Counted from the stretch's first letter, positions 8,672 to 18,064 are shown. The stretch is DNA of 62,936 nucleotides from an uncultured Lachnospiraceae bacterium (GCA_946549035.1 CAMNQH010000015.1:1-62936); one strand, 5' to 3'. Translations and numbers: made by a program. Notes: a model not told the origin generated them from the letters alone.

Positions 8672-9865
8672 TTATTTCTGTATTTTTCCTACTTCCGCCA
8701 AAGCCTTTGTCAATTCTTCTACCGGGCCTGCCTGCCCCAGCTTTCCCCATTCATTGGAAAAAGCAATCACACCGATTTGAAGATGTCCATATGCTCTGCG
8801 GTCCAGATAACTATGGGCCTGTTCCATTACATGCTTCATGGTCTCTTCTAAAAATCCCCCTCGGTTTAAGACGGCCAGTCCCTCGTCGGTGGTAACCGCC
8901 CTTAGAATCTCCTGCAGCGTCTCCCCCTCTGCTCCCCCTCGCAGCGCATTGGCAGCCAACAGCTCCATTCGAGCGTCCCCGTTCCTGGAATGGGTATTCA
9001 TAATACCCCCGGCAACTTTAATCAGTTTTCCCATATGGCTCACCATAAGGAGGCCGCGAAACCCCAGCTCCACTGCAAAATCTATCAATTCTCCCACATA
9101 ATTGCTGTATTTCACCGCCTGTTCCAGAGAAAGAGACGTATGAGCCGACAGATACGCCATTCCATAATTTCCCGGGGCGGCCAGTAAATACTCTGCTCCA
9201 TTATTTCGCCGCATCTGCATCTCCAGCCGAATGGTCTCAATCAAAGCCGCCTCGCTCATAGGCTCTACAATCCCGCTGGTTCCCAGCACGGAAATCCCGC
9301 CTTCAATTCCCAGCCTGGGATTAAAGGTTTTCTCTGCCAGCTCTAGGCCTGCCGGAATGGAGATTTCCACCGTGATATCCCCGCGGTAGCCCGCTTCCTC
9401 ACAGACTTGCGCAACCCCTTCCCGAATCATTCTCCTAGGAACACGGTTGATGGCCGCCTCTCCCACCTTTTGTTCCAATCCCGGCTTCGTCACTCGGCCA
9501 ACGCCTGTGCCTCCTAAAATCACTATGTAGGGCGAAGGGGTATTATGCTTTTGCATAACACCCTCCGGGCTTCCCAGGGCGACTTTGGCATACACCAAAA
9601 CACCGTTGGTCACATCCGGGTCGTCTCCGGCGTCTTTCTTGATTGCGCATCGGGCAGCCTCCCGGGTGAACTCCTGCTCTAAGACTTTTAGATGAAGCAT
9701 GATTCCCTTAGGCGTCATCAAATCCACAAAGTCCTGGTTCTTTTGAGTAAAAAGCATTTTCGCTGCGGCTTTTGCCGCCGCAGCGCTGCAGCTTCCGGTG
9801 GTGTAGCCAAGAGCAAGTTTTTTATTTTGTTTGATTACATAGCTTCCTTCCAGTCCTGTATTCAT
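8672..9865 (-). CDS. cbiD: Cobalt-precorrin-5B C1-methyltransferase
   Basis: 397 aa. CbiD methylates C1 and is specific to the anaerobic route. Visible signatures are LALGYTTGSCSAAAAKAA near residue 18, GGTGVGRVTKPGLEQKVGEAA and GNYGMAYL. AGGAG lies five bases before the ATG. It is the first dedicated corrin-ring gene after the transporter block and is separated from it by the glycogen phosphorylase gene. Confidence 0.96.
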   Translation of the reverse strand: MNTGLEGSYVIKQNKKLALGYTTGSCSAAAAKAAAKMLFTQKNQDFVDLMTPKGIMLHLKVLEQEFTREAARCAIKKDAGDDPDVTNGVLVYAKVALGSPEGVMQKHNTPSPYIVILGGTGVGRVTKPGLEQKVGEAAINRVPRRMIREGVAQVCEEAGYRGDITVEISIPAGLELAEKTFNPRLGIEGGISVLGTSGIVEPMSEAALIETIRLEMQMRRNNGAEYLLAAPGNYGMAYLSAHTSLSLEQAVKYSNYVGELIDFAVELGFRGLLMVSHMGKLIKVAGGIMNTHSRNGDARMELLAANALRGGAEGETLQEILRAVTTDEGLAVLNRGGFLEETMKHVMEQAHSYLDRRAYGHLQIGVIAFSNEWGKLGQAGPVEELTKALAEVGKIQK

Positions 9866-9888
9866 CCCTGCTCCTGCGCCCGCCTTTC

Positions 9889-12159
9889 TTATGCCTTCCA
9901 GATATCCCGGTTATATTCTGCTATGGTCCGGTCTGAGGAGAAAAATCCGGCTTTCGCCGTATTCACCAGCATCTTTCTCGCCCATGCCATTCGGTCCTCA
10001 TAATCTTTTAAGGCTTCATCCTTCTTGGCTGTATAGGACTTAAAGTCTAACAATGTCATAAACCAATCCTTATTCAGCAGCTCCCGGTGAAGACGCTCCA
10101 AGTTCTTGCGGCAGCCCACCTTCTGCATCTCTTCGCTCACAATAAAGTCCACGGCTTTTTGAATATCTTTGTCTTTTTCGTAATAATCCCTGGACACATA
10201 ATCTGCATTTGCATAATGCGCAATCACCGTATCAGAGCTTTCTCCAAAAATATAAATATTCTCCCGGCCAACCAGCTCTTCAATCTCTACATTCGCTCCG
10301 TCCATAGTCCCCAATGTTACGGCCCCGTTTAACATGAACTTCATGTTCCCGGTTCCGCTGGCTTCTTTGGAGGCCAAGGAAATCTGCTCGGAAACATCGC
10401 AGGCAGGAATGAGCTTTTCCGCTTTGGTCACATTATAATTTTCCACCATAACCACCTTCAGGTATGGAGAAACCTCCGGGTCGTGATTGATGACTTCCTG
10501 CAAGCAAAGAATCAAATGAATAATATCCTTGGCAATGATATAAGCCGGCGCCGCTTTTGCCCCGAAAATTGCCGTAATGGGAGTCGTGGGACGTTTTCCG
10601 CCTTTGATCTCCAGATATTTGTGAATGATATAAAGGGCGTTCAACTGCTGGCGCTTGTATTCATGGAGACGCTTTACCTGAATGTCAAAAATAGAGTTGT
10701 CGTCAATATCCACATTCTGGGTTGCTTTCAAATAGGCCGCCAGAGCTCTTTTATTTTCCTGCTTAATCTCCAAAAGCTTTTTCAGCACCGTATCATCATT
10801 CTTATAATCCAGTAATTTTTCCAGCTGGTTAGCGTCTTTGTGCCATTCTTGGCCGATCTGGGTATCCAAATATTTGCTCAGCCCCTGATTGCAATACATC
10901 AGCCAGCGGCGGAAGGTCACCCCATTGGTCTTGTTATTGAATTTTTCCGGATAAAGCTTATAGAAGGGATGCAGTTCATTATTTTTCAAAATCTCCGTAT
11001 GAAGATAAGCTACTCCATTGACGCTGTAGCCGTAATGAATATCCATATGAGCCATATGAACTAGATGGTTTTCATCAATAATGGCAACGGCAGGATCGCT
11101 GCACACCTCTTTCGCCCTGGTATCCAGTTCCCGGATAATCGGCATTAGCTGGGGAACCACCTGATTCAGATATTCCATAGGCCATTTTTCCAAGGCTTCC
11201 GCCAAAATCGTATGATTCGTATAGGCGCATGTTTTGGAAACAATCTCTATGGCTTTCTCCATGCGGATTCCCTCTTCCATCAGCAGGCGAATCAATTCCG
11301 GAATCACCATGCTGGGATGGGTATCGTTGATTTGAATCGCCGCATACTCCGGCAGGTCATAAAAATTGCTCCCCCGCTGCCTGCATTCCTCCAGAATCAG
11401 ACGCGCCCCGTTGCTTACCATAAAATACTGCTGATAGACTCTCAGGCGGCGTCCGCTGTCATCGCTGTCGTCGGGATACAAAAACAGCGTCAGATTCTTT
11501 CGGATATCCTCTTTGTCAAAATCAATGCCTTCTGTCACAATTGTTTCATCAATCGTCTCAATATCAAATAAATGCAGCTTATTGGTACGGTTCTCATACC
11601 CGATTACATCCAAGTCGTACATTCTGGAATTCACGGTAAATCCCCCGAAGGAAACGGGATACGTTACCTCTGTCCTGGTAAGCCATCCTGCCTCTTCCAG
11701 CCAGGGATTGATTTCTTCCTGCTGAAGATGGTTTTTGAATTTCTGTAAAAAGAGGCCGAAATGATAGTTCAGGCCGATGCCGTCCCCTTCCATGCCAAGG
11801 GTCGCCATGGAATCCAAAAAGCAGGCTGCCAGCCGTCCCAGTCCGCCGTTTCCCAATGAAGGCTCCGGCTCCAGCTCTTCCAGCTTTGCTATGTCCCTGC
11901 CATATTGGGCCAAGGTCTCTTTTACTTCCTCATAAAGTCCCAGATTAATCAAATTGTTGGAGAGGAGTTTTCCAATCAAAAATTCCGCGGAAATATAATA
12001 TACCTTTTTCTTTGATTTGCCGGCCCCAGAAGCATTCTCCTTCTCCTTTTTTGCCGCCAGCTCTTTTACGATTCGCAGCAGTCCTTCATACAATTGTCTG
12101 TCTGTACAGGCCGCAATGTTATTGCAGCAGATTTTTTCCAGCTTTTCTCTGATATTCAT
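9889..12159 (-). CDS. glgP: Glycogen/alpha-glucan phosphorylase
   Basis: 756 aa from MNIREK; the ATG at 12159 is preferred since GGAGG lies seven bases upstream, whereas the in-frame ATG four codons earlier overlaps that ribosome site. It is a GT35 enzyme that releases glucose-1-phosphate from alpha-1,4-glucan, using pyridoxal phosphate. The PLP lysine lies in [12 protein letters not shown] near residue 600, and [16 protein letters not shown] and NGVTFRRWL are family motifs. It lies between an ABC ATPase and cbiD, on the same strand and with no clear terminator either side, so it is probably co-transcribed with B12 genes to which it has no known link. Confidence 0.95.
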   Translation of the reverse strand: MNIREKLEKICCNNIAACTDRQLYEGLLRIVKELAAKKEKENASGAGKSKKKVYYISAEFLIGKLLSNNLINLGLYEEVKETLAQYGRDIAKLEELEPEPSLGNGGLGRLAACFLDSMATLGMEGDGIGLNYHFGLFLQKFKNHLQQEEINPWLEEAGWLTRTEVTYPVSFGGFTVNSRMYDLDVIGYENRTNKLHLFDIETIDETIVTEGIDFDKEDIRKNLTLFLYPDDSDDSGRRLRVYQQYFMVSNGARLILEECRQRGSNFYDLPEYAAIQINDTHPSMVIPELIRLLMEEGIRMEKAIEIVSKTCAYTNHTILAEALEKWPMEYLNQVVPQLMPIIRELDTRAKEVCSDPAVAIIDENHLVHMAHMDIHYGYSVNGVAYLHTEILKNNELHPFYKLYPEKFNNKTNGVTFRRWLMYCNQGLSKYLDTQIGQEWHKDANQLEKLLDYKNDDTVLKKLLEIKQENKRALAAYLKATQNVDIDDNSIFDIQVKRLHEYKRQQLNALYIIHKYLEIKGGKRPTTPITAIFGAKAAPAYIIAKDIIHLILCLQEVINHDPEVSPYLKVVMVENYNVTKAEKLIPACDVSEQISLASKEASGTGNMKFMLNGAVTLGTMDGANVEIEELVGRENIYIFGESSDTVIAHYANADYVSRDYYEKDKDIQKAVDFIVSEEMQKVGCRKNLERLHRELLNKDWFMTLLDFKSYTAKKDEALKDYEDRMAWARKMLVNTAKAGFFSSDRTIAEYNRDIWKA

Positions 12160-12241
12160 GATAACCTCCATATCCTGTATTACTCCCGTCCAAAAACCCT
12201 TCTGTCAAAAGCCATATTCCAATGATTTCCTGGACTGGCAG

Positions 12242-13369
12242 CTACCTCTCATTATATGTATTTTTTCCAGGATTATCAAGTAATATTCCCTGTCGAAGAG
12301 CCAATTCTTTCAGCTTATGGTTCCTCTCATTCATACTCCCGAACACCGGAATGGGACAAAGGGCTTTTTCACAGGATTTCAGAACCTGCGCCGCCTGCAA
12401 ATATGCTTCTTCCCCCACAGGTTCAAAGGGGCGCTGGGTAATCACACGGCTCGCCAGGGCTTTTGCCACTGGATAATCCACATCATTTTCATGTAGGACC
12501 CCCGCCGCAAATGGGATTCCCTCCCGCTGAAGCCTCCGATACACCGGAATTCCCCATCCGCCGCCGCCAATCACAAATACCCTGGGACTTCCCTGGGCCG
12601 GCTCCATCTCCAAACATCCAAAAGCGGCGTTGTAGCTGCCCCGTGTCATTCCATAGAGCTTTTCAATATAAGAATCTGAAAAAATTTCCTCCGGCGCGCC
12701 ATATTTTTCAATTACATTCCCATGGACGCAAACCACCTGATCCGATATTTTCTGGGCCAAATCCAGCTCATGCAGCGACATGACCACCGCCAGCCGTTTT
12801 TCTCGTACCATCTGCTTTAAAATCGTCAAAAGCTCCAGTTTATGCCGAATGTCCAAAAAGGAGGTTGGTTCATCCAGGACAATCGCCTCCGGCTCCTGGC
12901 AAATAGCTCTGGCCAGAAGGATCCGCTGCCTCTGCCCATCGCTGATTTGGGAAAAATCCCGGCAGGCCAAGTCCCCGGCGTATACCAGCTCCATGGCTTC
13001 ATGAACTTTTTTCCAATCTTCTTCTCCCAAAATACCAAGCCTTCCTGTATAAGGATACCGGCCGGACGCCACCACGTCCTGGCAAGTCATAAGCTCCGGG
13101 CGGATCCGCTCTGTCATCACCACCGCCAGCCTCCGGGCCATTTCCCTGCCGGACATTTCCTCCAGGGACCTTCCATCCAAATACACCGTCCCGCCCAAAA
13201 GGGACAGCTGCCTGGTTATGCTTTTTAATATGGTAGACTTTCCGGCTCCGTTCGGTCCGATTAAGGTTAAAATCTCCCCTCGCCTAAGGCGTATCTCTAT
13301 TTTTTCAATCAACGGCTGTTTCCCGTACCCTACCGTCATATTCTGGGTATAGATATAAAATTCCTTCAT
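12242..13369 (-). CDS. FecE/BtuD-type ABC transporter ATPase with an extra C-terminal domain
   Basis: 375 aa; a plain FecE-type ATPase has about 260. Residues 1-255 are a complete ATPase: Walker A GPNGAGKS (38-45), signature ISDGQRQRI (142-150), Walker B AIVLDEPTSFLD (162-173) and the switch histidine in VVMSLHELD. Residues about 262-375 form a separate domain that opens with VFVIGGGGWGIPVYRRL, a glycine-rich Rossmann-like turn. I do not recognise its function. It pairs with the FecCD-type permease 42 bases upstream and the binding protein beyond it. Substrate could be a corrinoid, heme-like tetrapyrrole or metal chelate; B12 riboswitch control favours a corrinoid, precursor or cobalt. Confidence 0.88.
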   Translation of the reverse strand: MKEFYIYTQNMTVGYGKQPLIEKIEIRLRRGEILTLIGPNGAGKSTILKSITRQLSLLGGTVYLDGRSLEEMSGREMARRLAVVMTERIRPELMTCQDVVASGRYPYTGRLGILGEEDWKKVHEAMELVYAGDLACRDFSQISDGQRQRILLARAICQEPEAIVLDEPTSFLDIRHKLELLTILKQMVREKRLAVVMSLHELDLAQKISDQVVCVHGNVIEKYGAPEEIFSDSYIEKLYGMTRGSYNAAFGCLEMEPAQGSPRVFVIGGGGWGIPVYRRLQREGIPFAAGVLHENDVDYPVAKALASRVITQRPFEPVGEEAYLQAAQVLKSCEKALCPIPVFGSMNERNHKLKELALRQGILLDNPGKNTYNER

Positions 13370-13411
13370 CTGTCCGCCCCTGCTCCTTACCTGGGTAGTA
13401 TCACACTTATC

Positions 13412-14434
13412 CTACATGCCCTTTCCCTGCCTGCGCACCATCATATAAATCACCACCGGAGCCCCCAGCACCGCCGTCACGGAACTGATGCTAAGCTCGG
13501 TAGGGGCAAATACCGTTCTTGCAATGAAATCACAAAACAGGCAGAAAACTCCGCCTCCCAAAAAGCAAGCCGGAATTACCAGTATAGGCTTTGCTGTCTT
13601 CAGCAAGCTCTTTACAAGATGGGGAACTGCAATTCCCACAAAGGAAATAGGGCCTGCAAAGGCTGTCACACACGCCGACAGCACACTGGATAGCAAAATC
13701 AACGCCAGCCGAAACAACTTAATATTTACTCCCATATTCCGGGCGTAGCCTTCTCCCAGCTGATACGCGCCGATGGGCTTCGACATAAAAAATACGATGA
13801 AAAGCGTTATGAAAACCACGGCTGCCATCAAAGATACATGTTCCCAATTCAATCCGGAAAAGCTTCCTAAGGACCAGTTATGGAGATTTACAATATTGGA
13901 ATCGTCTGCAAACGTAATGAGAAAATCTGTCACAGCAGAGCAGATATAGCCGATCATAACGCCGCAAACCACCAGCATGGACATGCGTTTTACCCGATGG
14001 GACACTGCCAGTACAAATCCCATGGAAATCATAGCTCCCAAAAAGGCCGCCAAAATCATGGTTCCGGAGCCTACCAGGATTCCCCGGCCCAGCAAAAAAA
14101 TCATAACCAAGGATACCACCAGCTTTGCCCCGGAGGAAATTCCCAGTACAAAAGGCCCTGCAATGGGATTTCCAAAAAAGGTCTGTAACAGGAAACCGGA
14201 TACTGACAATGCGCCGCCCAAAATTATCGCTGACAGGATTCGCGGAAGCCGGATATCCCATATAATATGAAGGGCCGTATCCTCTCCTTCCCTATAAAGC
14301 AGAATTTTAACAATTTCCCTGGGGGATAAAGACACGCTGCCGGAATTCACATTCCACAACACCAGAATTACCAAAAGCAAAGCCAGCAGCAAAAATGAAA
14401 TCCAATACCGCAAACAAACCTTTTTATTCATCAT
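13412..14434 (-). CDS. FecCD/BtuC-family ABC transporter permease
   Basis: 340 aa and strongly hydrophobic, with about ten membrane segments, as in FecCD and BtuC. Family signs include LRLPR-type IWDIRLPRILSAIILGGAL near residue 60, FGNPIAGPFVLGISSGAKL and GPISFVGIAVPHLVKSLL in the C-terminal half, which contacts the ATPase. Two adjacent ATG codons (14434, 14431) follow GGGAG. The gene lies 9 bases after the binding-protein gene. It forms the channel of a siderophore/heme/corrinoid-class importer. Confidence 0.92.
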   Translation of the reverse strand: MMNKKVCLRYWISFLLLALLLVILVLWNVNSGSVSLSPREIVKILLYREGEDTALHIIWDIRLPRILSAIILGGALSVSGFLLQTFFGNPIAGPFVLGISSGAKLVVSLVMIFLLGRGILVGSGTMILAAFLGAMISMGFVLAVSHRVKRMSMLVVCGVMIGYICSAVTDFLITFADDSNIVNLHNWSLGSFSGLNWEHVSLMAAVVFITLFIVFFMSKPIGAYQLGEGYARNMGVNIKLFRLALILLSSVLSACVTAFAGPISFVGIAVPHLVKSLLKTAKPILVIPACFLGGGVFCLFCDFIARTVFAPTELSISSVTAVLGAPVVIYMMVRRQGKGM

Positions 14435-14442
14435 TCTTCTCC

Positions 14443-15621
14443 CTACTGCAGCTTATTCAGATACGTCAGTTTTGTGGCTCCCTGGTCCTTTTCGTTCACC
14501 ATCTTATGAATATCCAAGATCAAATCCCCGATTCCTGTACTTTCCTGGAACACATTTTTCTGGGTACACCAGACGTTTCCTTCTTTCACGGCTTTAAAAT
14601 CCCCCAGCAGGCTGCTTTTGGCCAGCAGCTCTTCGATGGTTTTCAATTCCCCGTCTATAGCGCTGTTGTAAATAATATAATCTGCATCCTTCGCCTGGGC
14701 ATAGAAGCTCTCCATCTCCATATTCATGGTGGACAAGGCATTGTCGTCCCCCAAATCCTGAAAAATATATTTGCCTCCGGCCAGCTCTATCATTTTCGCC
14801 ACATAATCCCCGGATTTTCGCACATTCACAATGCCGTTGGAATTGATATGGAAAAAAGCCACTGTCTTTTCCGTATTCTCTTTGGAAAATACTTCCGCCA
14901 AGGAATCCTCCAAAGCCTGAAAGCTCTCCTGGGCCTGCTTCTCTTTTCCCAGCAATACGCCGTATAATTTCAACCATTCTACTCTCCCCAAGGGATGGCT
15001 CTCATAACTGGAACGTTCCACCAGAACCGGGATACCAAAGGCTTCCAGCTGCTCCTTTACTTCTGGAGAATGGTAAATCATGGTAGATTCCACAGCCAAA
15101 TCACAGCCTTCGGCCAAAATCAATTCATAATCCGGAGCATTGTATTTTCCGGCATATATCATATCTCCTTCTTCCAACGCCCGCTTTGCTTCCTCAATAT
15201 ACCAGCCGGATGCATCTGTACCGGAAAGGCGGACTGCGTCAACAGCCGAAAGCTCCCGGAACAAATCCATGGCGGAGGTGGCCACCAGATAAATATGATC
15301 TAAGGGCTGCTGCAAAACCACCAGATCCTCCGGAAGCCCCAAAGGCACCTCGCCGCCTTCGGGCACCACCAGAAACCGTCCGGTATCTGTAATGGTAAGA
15401 AGCGCATACCCTTCCTGGTAATAATCAACGGAAAACTGCTTTGCGTAGCTTAATTCCATGGAATGATCAAGCTCCATATCCGACCATTCCAAAGACTGGC
15501 TCTCATGTATCTCCTGAGAGGTTTTTGCCTGGGCGTCAGCTCTATTTTGTCCGCCGCATCCCGGTATCCACAGCAGCAAAGCGGCCGTAAACAACAGCCA
15601 AATGCATCTTTCCTTCCTCAT
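14443..15621 (-). CDS. ABC transporter substrate-binding lipoprotein (Fe/B12 class)
   Basis: 392 aa. A lipoprotein signal peptide ends at Cys22 (WIPGC), so the protein is likely anchored outside the membrane. The rest fits the periplasmic-binding-protein class used for iron-siderophore, heme and B12: PLDHIYLVATSAMDLFRELS early, DYELILAEGCDLAVES, and FGIPVLVERSSYE in the hinge region. Its ATG overlaps the TGA of the NEAT-like gene upstream, with AAGGAGG four bases before it. Ligand is not evident from sequence; riboswitch control and neighbours suggest a tetrapyrrole or cobalt complex. Confidence 0.88.
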   Translation of the reverse strand: MRKERCIWLLFTAALLLWIPGCGGQNRADAQAKTSQEIHESQSLEWSDMELDHSMELSYAKQFSVDYYQEGYALLTITDTGRFLVVPEGGEVPLGLPEDLVVLQQPLDHIYLVATSAMDLFRELSAVDAVRLSGTDASGWYIEEAKRALEEGDMIYAGKYNAPDYELILAEGCDLAVESTMIYHSPEVKEQLEAFGIPVLVERSSYESHPLGRVEWLKLYGVLLGKEKQAQESFQALEDSLAEVFSKENTEKTVAFFHINSNGIVNVRKSGDYVAKMIELAGGKYIFQDLGDDNALSTMNMEMESFYAQAKDADYIIYNSAIDGELKTIEELLAKSSLLGDFKAVKEGNVWCTQKNVFQESTGIGDLILDIHKMVNEKDQGATKLTYLNKLQ

Positions 15622-16514
15622 GGCTCCTCCTTGATGGATGTGGAATCAAAATTCAAGGTATAAGAAATCTCATGGGGCTCGCTCATGGCAATGGTGTCTG
15701 CAATAACCGACAAATTTCGGTCAAATCCTTCCACTGGAATTTCAAAGGCAGAATTGCCGGAAGCATTCACCGGCAGATAGGTCTCCTCCTTGACCTTCAT
15801 GTAATCGTAATTGGGACTGCCAAAGGTAATCGTCACATATGCCTGGCCATTCTCGACACGCATGGGAGCCGGGGATTCCACCATCGCTTTGCCGGAGCCT
15901 CCTCCTAGGGTTACTTCCACTGTATATTGACCGTCCTTTAACTGTAAGGTCTCAGGCGTTGTCACCGTTCCCTCTGCAAAGGCTTCAGAAGGAAGGGAAT
16001 CTGCCCGAAATACCAGCGTCCTGTCATACCATTTTTCTTTATTTTTACTGAAAGCGCTGCAGAACACCGCCGCGTCTAAGGCTTCTACCGGAACCTGGTA
16101 TGTATGGGCCCCTTCTTCATTTTCCACAAAAGGGATGTAGTCCGATTCCGGAGACGCTATCGCTTCCTCCCCGGTGCCCATAAACAGCTTCAAGTACCCG
16201 GTGCCTCCCATGGTCATAACAGCCGTCATGTTCCCATTTTCTACCGTAAGGCTGCAATGGGTGATGCGAAACATCTTAGAACTGGAATCTACCTTCACCT
16301 CATACGTCCCGTCTTTGAGCTGATCTCCGGATACAGGCGTCATGCCTTCTTCCAATACCTCCAGAGGCTCTGCCATTTCCTCTTCGGAAGCCACCTGTCC
16401 CTGGGCGGCGGAATCTCCTTCCACTTCTTCCGCCGGCCCTTTCTTGCCGCAGCCTGTAAAAAGCTGCGCTGCCGCAAGAAGCGCAGCCATTCCCAATATG
16501 CTTGTTTTCTTCAT
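15618..16514 (-). CDS. Lipoprotein with two NEAT-like repeat domains
   Basis: 298 aa from the ATG at 16514 (MKKTSILGMAALLAAAQL), which gives a lipoprotein signal peptide with LFTGC and Cys22; the ribosome site is weak. An acidic stretch follows, then two similar beta-rich domains at about 55-180 and 190-298. Each starts LKDGTYEVKV or LKDGQYTVEV, has an ENGNMTAVMTM or ENGQAYVTITF strand, then a Y-x-K/Y-x-x-V element and a hydrophobic strand ending the domain. This resembles NEAT (heme-binding) domains, but that is pattern matching, not proof. It lies between the chelatase and the binding protein, pointing to a surface step in tetrapyrrole or metal handling. Confidence 0.6.
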   Translation of the reverse strand: MKKTSILGMAALLAAAQLFTGCGKKGPAEEVEGDSAAQGQVASEEEMAEPLEVLEEGMTPVSGDQLKDGTYEVKVDSSSKMFRITHCSLTVENGNMTAVMTMGGTGYLKLFMGTGEEAIASPESDYIPFVENEEGAHTYQVPVEALDAAVFCSAFSKNKEKWYDRTLVFRADSLPSEAFAEGTVTTPETLQLKDGQYTVEVTLGGGSGKAMVESPAPMRVENGQAYVTITFGSPNYDYMKVKEETYLPVNASGNSAFEIPVEGFDRNLSVIADTIAMSEPHEISYTLNFDSTSIKEEP

Positions 16515-16571
16515 TTCTTCTACCACCAATCTGTCAAAAGCGGCCCGCATCTCTGCCGGGCCGCTTCTTAC

Positions 16572-17678
16572 TTATTCCCCGCCGCCAGACAAACTGTCTT
16601 CCGCTGCCTGGGCGTGTTCCACAAAAAGCTGTTGAATAGCTTCCAAACCGCCAAGCCCTTCTATCACGCATTCTACTTCATAGCCGGCGCTTTCAAAGGC
16701 CGTCTTCCAGGTATCCTCTTCTTCTCCTGCCATGTCATTGTTCGCATGGTCTCCTGCAACTATCATCAAGGGGCGAAGTACCACTCTCTTATATTCTCCG
16801 GCTTTTACTGCCGCAAGAACGTCCGCTAAAGAAGGACTGGCTTCCACCGTACCAATGTAATAATGCTCATAACCTGCATCTGTTAATACTTGCTGCATTT
16901 TGCCATACACCTGATTCGCATCGGCCTCTGTTCCATGGCCCATAAAGCAAATAGCTGTTTCACCGTCGTCGTATTCCGCCGTAGCTTCTGTCATAGCTTT
17001 CATCACCGCCACAAAATCTTCCTCACTGGTAAGCAGCGGCTTGCCTACTGCTAATTGCTCAAAGGAATCTCCATAGCCTGCCAATTCCTCTACCAAATCA
17101 TTGTATTCAAATCCATCCATCAAATGAGTAGGCTGAACCACCAGTTTTTTCACCCCGTTCGCCACCGCCCGGTCTAATGCCTCTGTTACATTGTCCATCA
17201 CTTCACCGTCCCGGCTCTTCACATGGTCAATAATAATCTGACTGGTAAATCCCCTCCTTACGGAATAATCGGGAAATGCAGCCTCCAGCGCTCCTTCAAT
17301 CGCTCCAATAGTCAGGCGGCGATTATCATTGTAGCTGGTTCCAAAACTTACCACTAACAGCTCATTTTCGCCTATCTCATCTTGGTTCCGGGGATTGTCT
17401 AACGAAGCGTCGCCTGTCTCATAGTTTTCTTCTTCACCTTCTTTATCGCCTTCTGCTTCCCCTTCGCTTTCTGGTTCCTGGCTGTCCTTTGGTTCCTCTT
17501 GGAGGTTATCGGCGTCTTTATCCCCCGTTTTTTGGCTGTCCTTGGATTCTTCCTGACGGCTCTCCTGAGCCTGACTTGTGCCGGCATCTCCTCCAGCAGG
17601 CGCATTCCCGCATCCGGCCGCTAAAGCTGCAATCAATCCGGCTCCTGCAAGCATCATCACAATCTTTCTCAGTTTCAT
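16572..17678 (-). CDS. cbiK: Lipoprotein-anchored sirohydrochlorin cobaltochelatase (CbiK family)
   Basis: 368 aa; typical cytoplasmic CbiK has about 265. The extra length is a lipoprotein signal (LAAGC, Cys23) and an 80-residue acidic low-complexity spacer rich in Glu, Asp, Lys and Gln (about 24-103). The chelatase domain starts ELLVVSFGTSYNDNR. The catalytic residues known from Salmonella CbiK (Glu89, His145, His207) line up with Glu191 (GFEYND), His248 (FMGHGT) and His311 (VAGDHANND), so it should be active. Family knowledge: CbiK inserts cobalt into sirohydrochlorin; an exported form exists in Desulfovibrio. Here it is the first gene after the B12 riboswitch. AGGAGG lies eight bases before the ATG. 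Confidence 0.9.
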   Translation of the reverse strand: MKLRKIVMMLAGAGLIAALAAGCGNAPAGGDAGTSQAQESRQEESKDSQKTGDKDADNLQEEPKDSQEPESEGEAEGDKEGEEENYETGDASLDNPRNQDEIGENELLVVSFGTSYNDNRRLTIGAIEGALEAAFPDYSVRRGFTSQIIIDHVKSRDGEVMDNVTEALDRAVANGVKKLVVQPTHLMDGFEYNDLVEELAGYGDSFEQLAVGKPLLTSEEDFVAVMKAMTEATAEYDDGETAICFMGHGTEADANQVYGKMQQVLTDAGYEHYYIGTVEASPSLADVLAAVKAGEYKRVVLRPLMIVAGDHANNDMAGEEEDTWKTAFESAGYEVECVIEGLGGLEAIQQLFVEHAQAAEDSLSGGGE

Positions 17679-17783
17679 ATCTTTGTCCTCCTATCCCAAT
17701 ATTTGAAACTTGTCAATATATCCCCCGAGCATAGCTCAAAAACTAAAAGATACGGAAACACAAAGAAATCCTTCATCGGTAAA

Positions 17784-17815
17784 TAAAAAAACCTTCTACC
17801 AATGAAGTAAAAGGT
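17784..17815 (-). terminator. Intrinsic terminator in the cobalamin-operon leader
   Basis: On the minus strand a nine-pair stem (ACCTTTTAC with GTAGAAGGT, one G-T pair; seven-base loop) is followed by seven T. It lies between the riboswitch and the first gene, about 105 bases before the cbiK ATG. This is the classical place for an expression platform: B12 binding would favour this terminator and shut the operon off. The competing antiterminator was not worked out. Confidence 0.8.
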
Positions 17816-17884
17816 GCTTTGAAAAAGCCGACAGCCGACTTCCAACGGTACAACCAATTACTCGTGATTTGGAATCTACATTCC

Positions 17885-18064
17885 CGTACCAACAGGCGGC
17901 AGGTTTCCTGACTTGCAAATCATGATGTAAAACCGCCTTCCCGAAGTTTCAGTGGCTGTGTCCAACACGGGTTCTACACTCCTTGCTTACAGTGACGAGA
18001 TCGTACAGGATTCTCACCTGTTTCCCTTTTACCCGTTATCCTGTCTCGAATAACGGCACCGACT
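17885..18064 (-). ncRNA. Cobalamin (B12) riboswitch
   Basis: The reverse strand contains the B12 box at 17891-17915 (CAAGTCAGGAAACCTGCCGC, then CTGTT), preceded by the conserved elements AAAGGGAAACAGGTGAGAATCC and GTCACTGTAAGCAAGG (five-prime part of the aptamer). The order and spacing fit a cobalamin riboswitch. Ends are approximate. With the promoter at 18085-18113 upstream and the terminator at 17784-17815 downstream it forms a complete transcription-attenuation leader for the B12 operon. Confidence 0.95.

Noticed and set aside
12160-12241. TTGACA plus TAATAC before glgP as a promoter
   Set aside because: The spacer is 20 bases, longer than the usual 16-18, so it is too weak to call.
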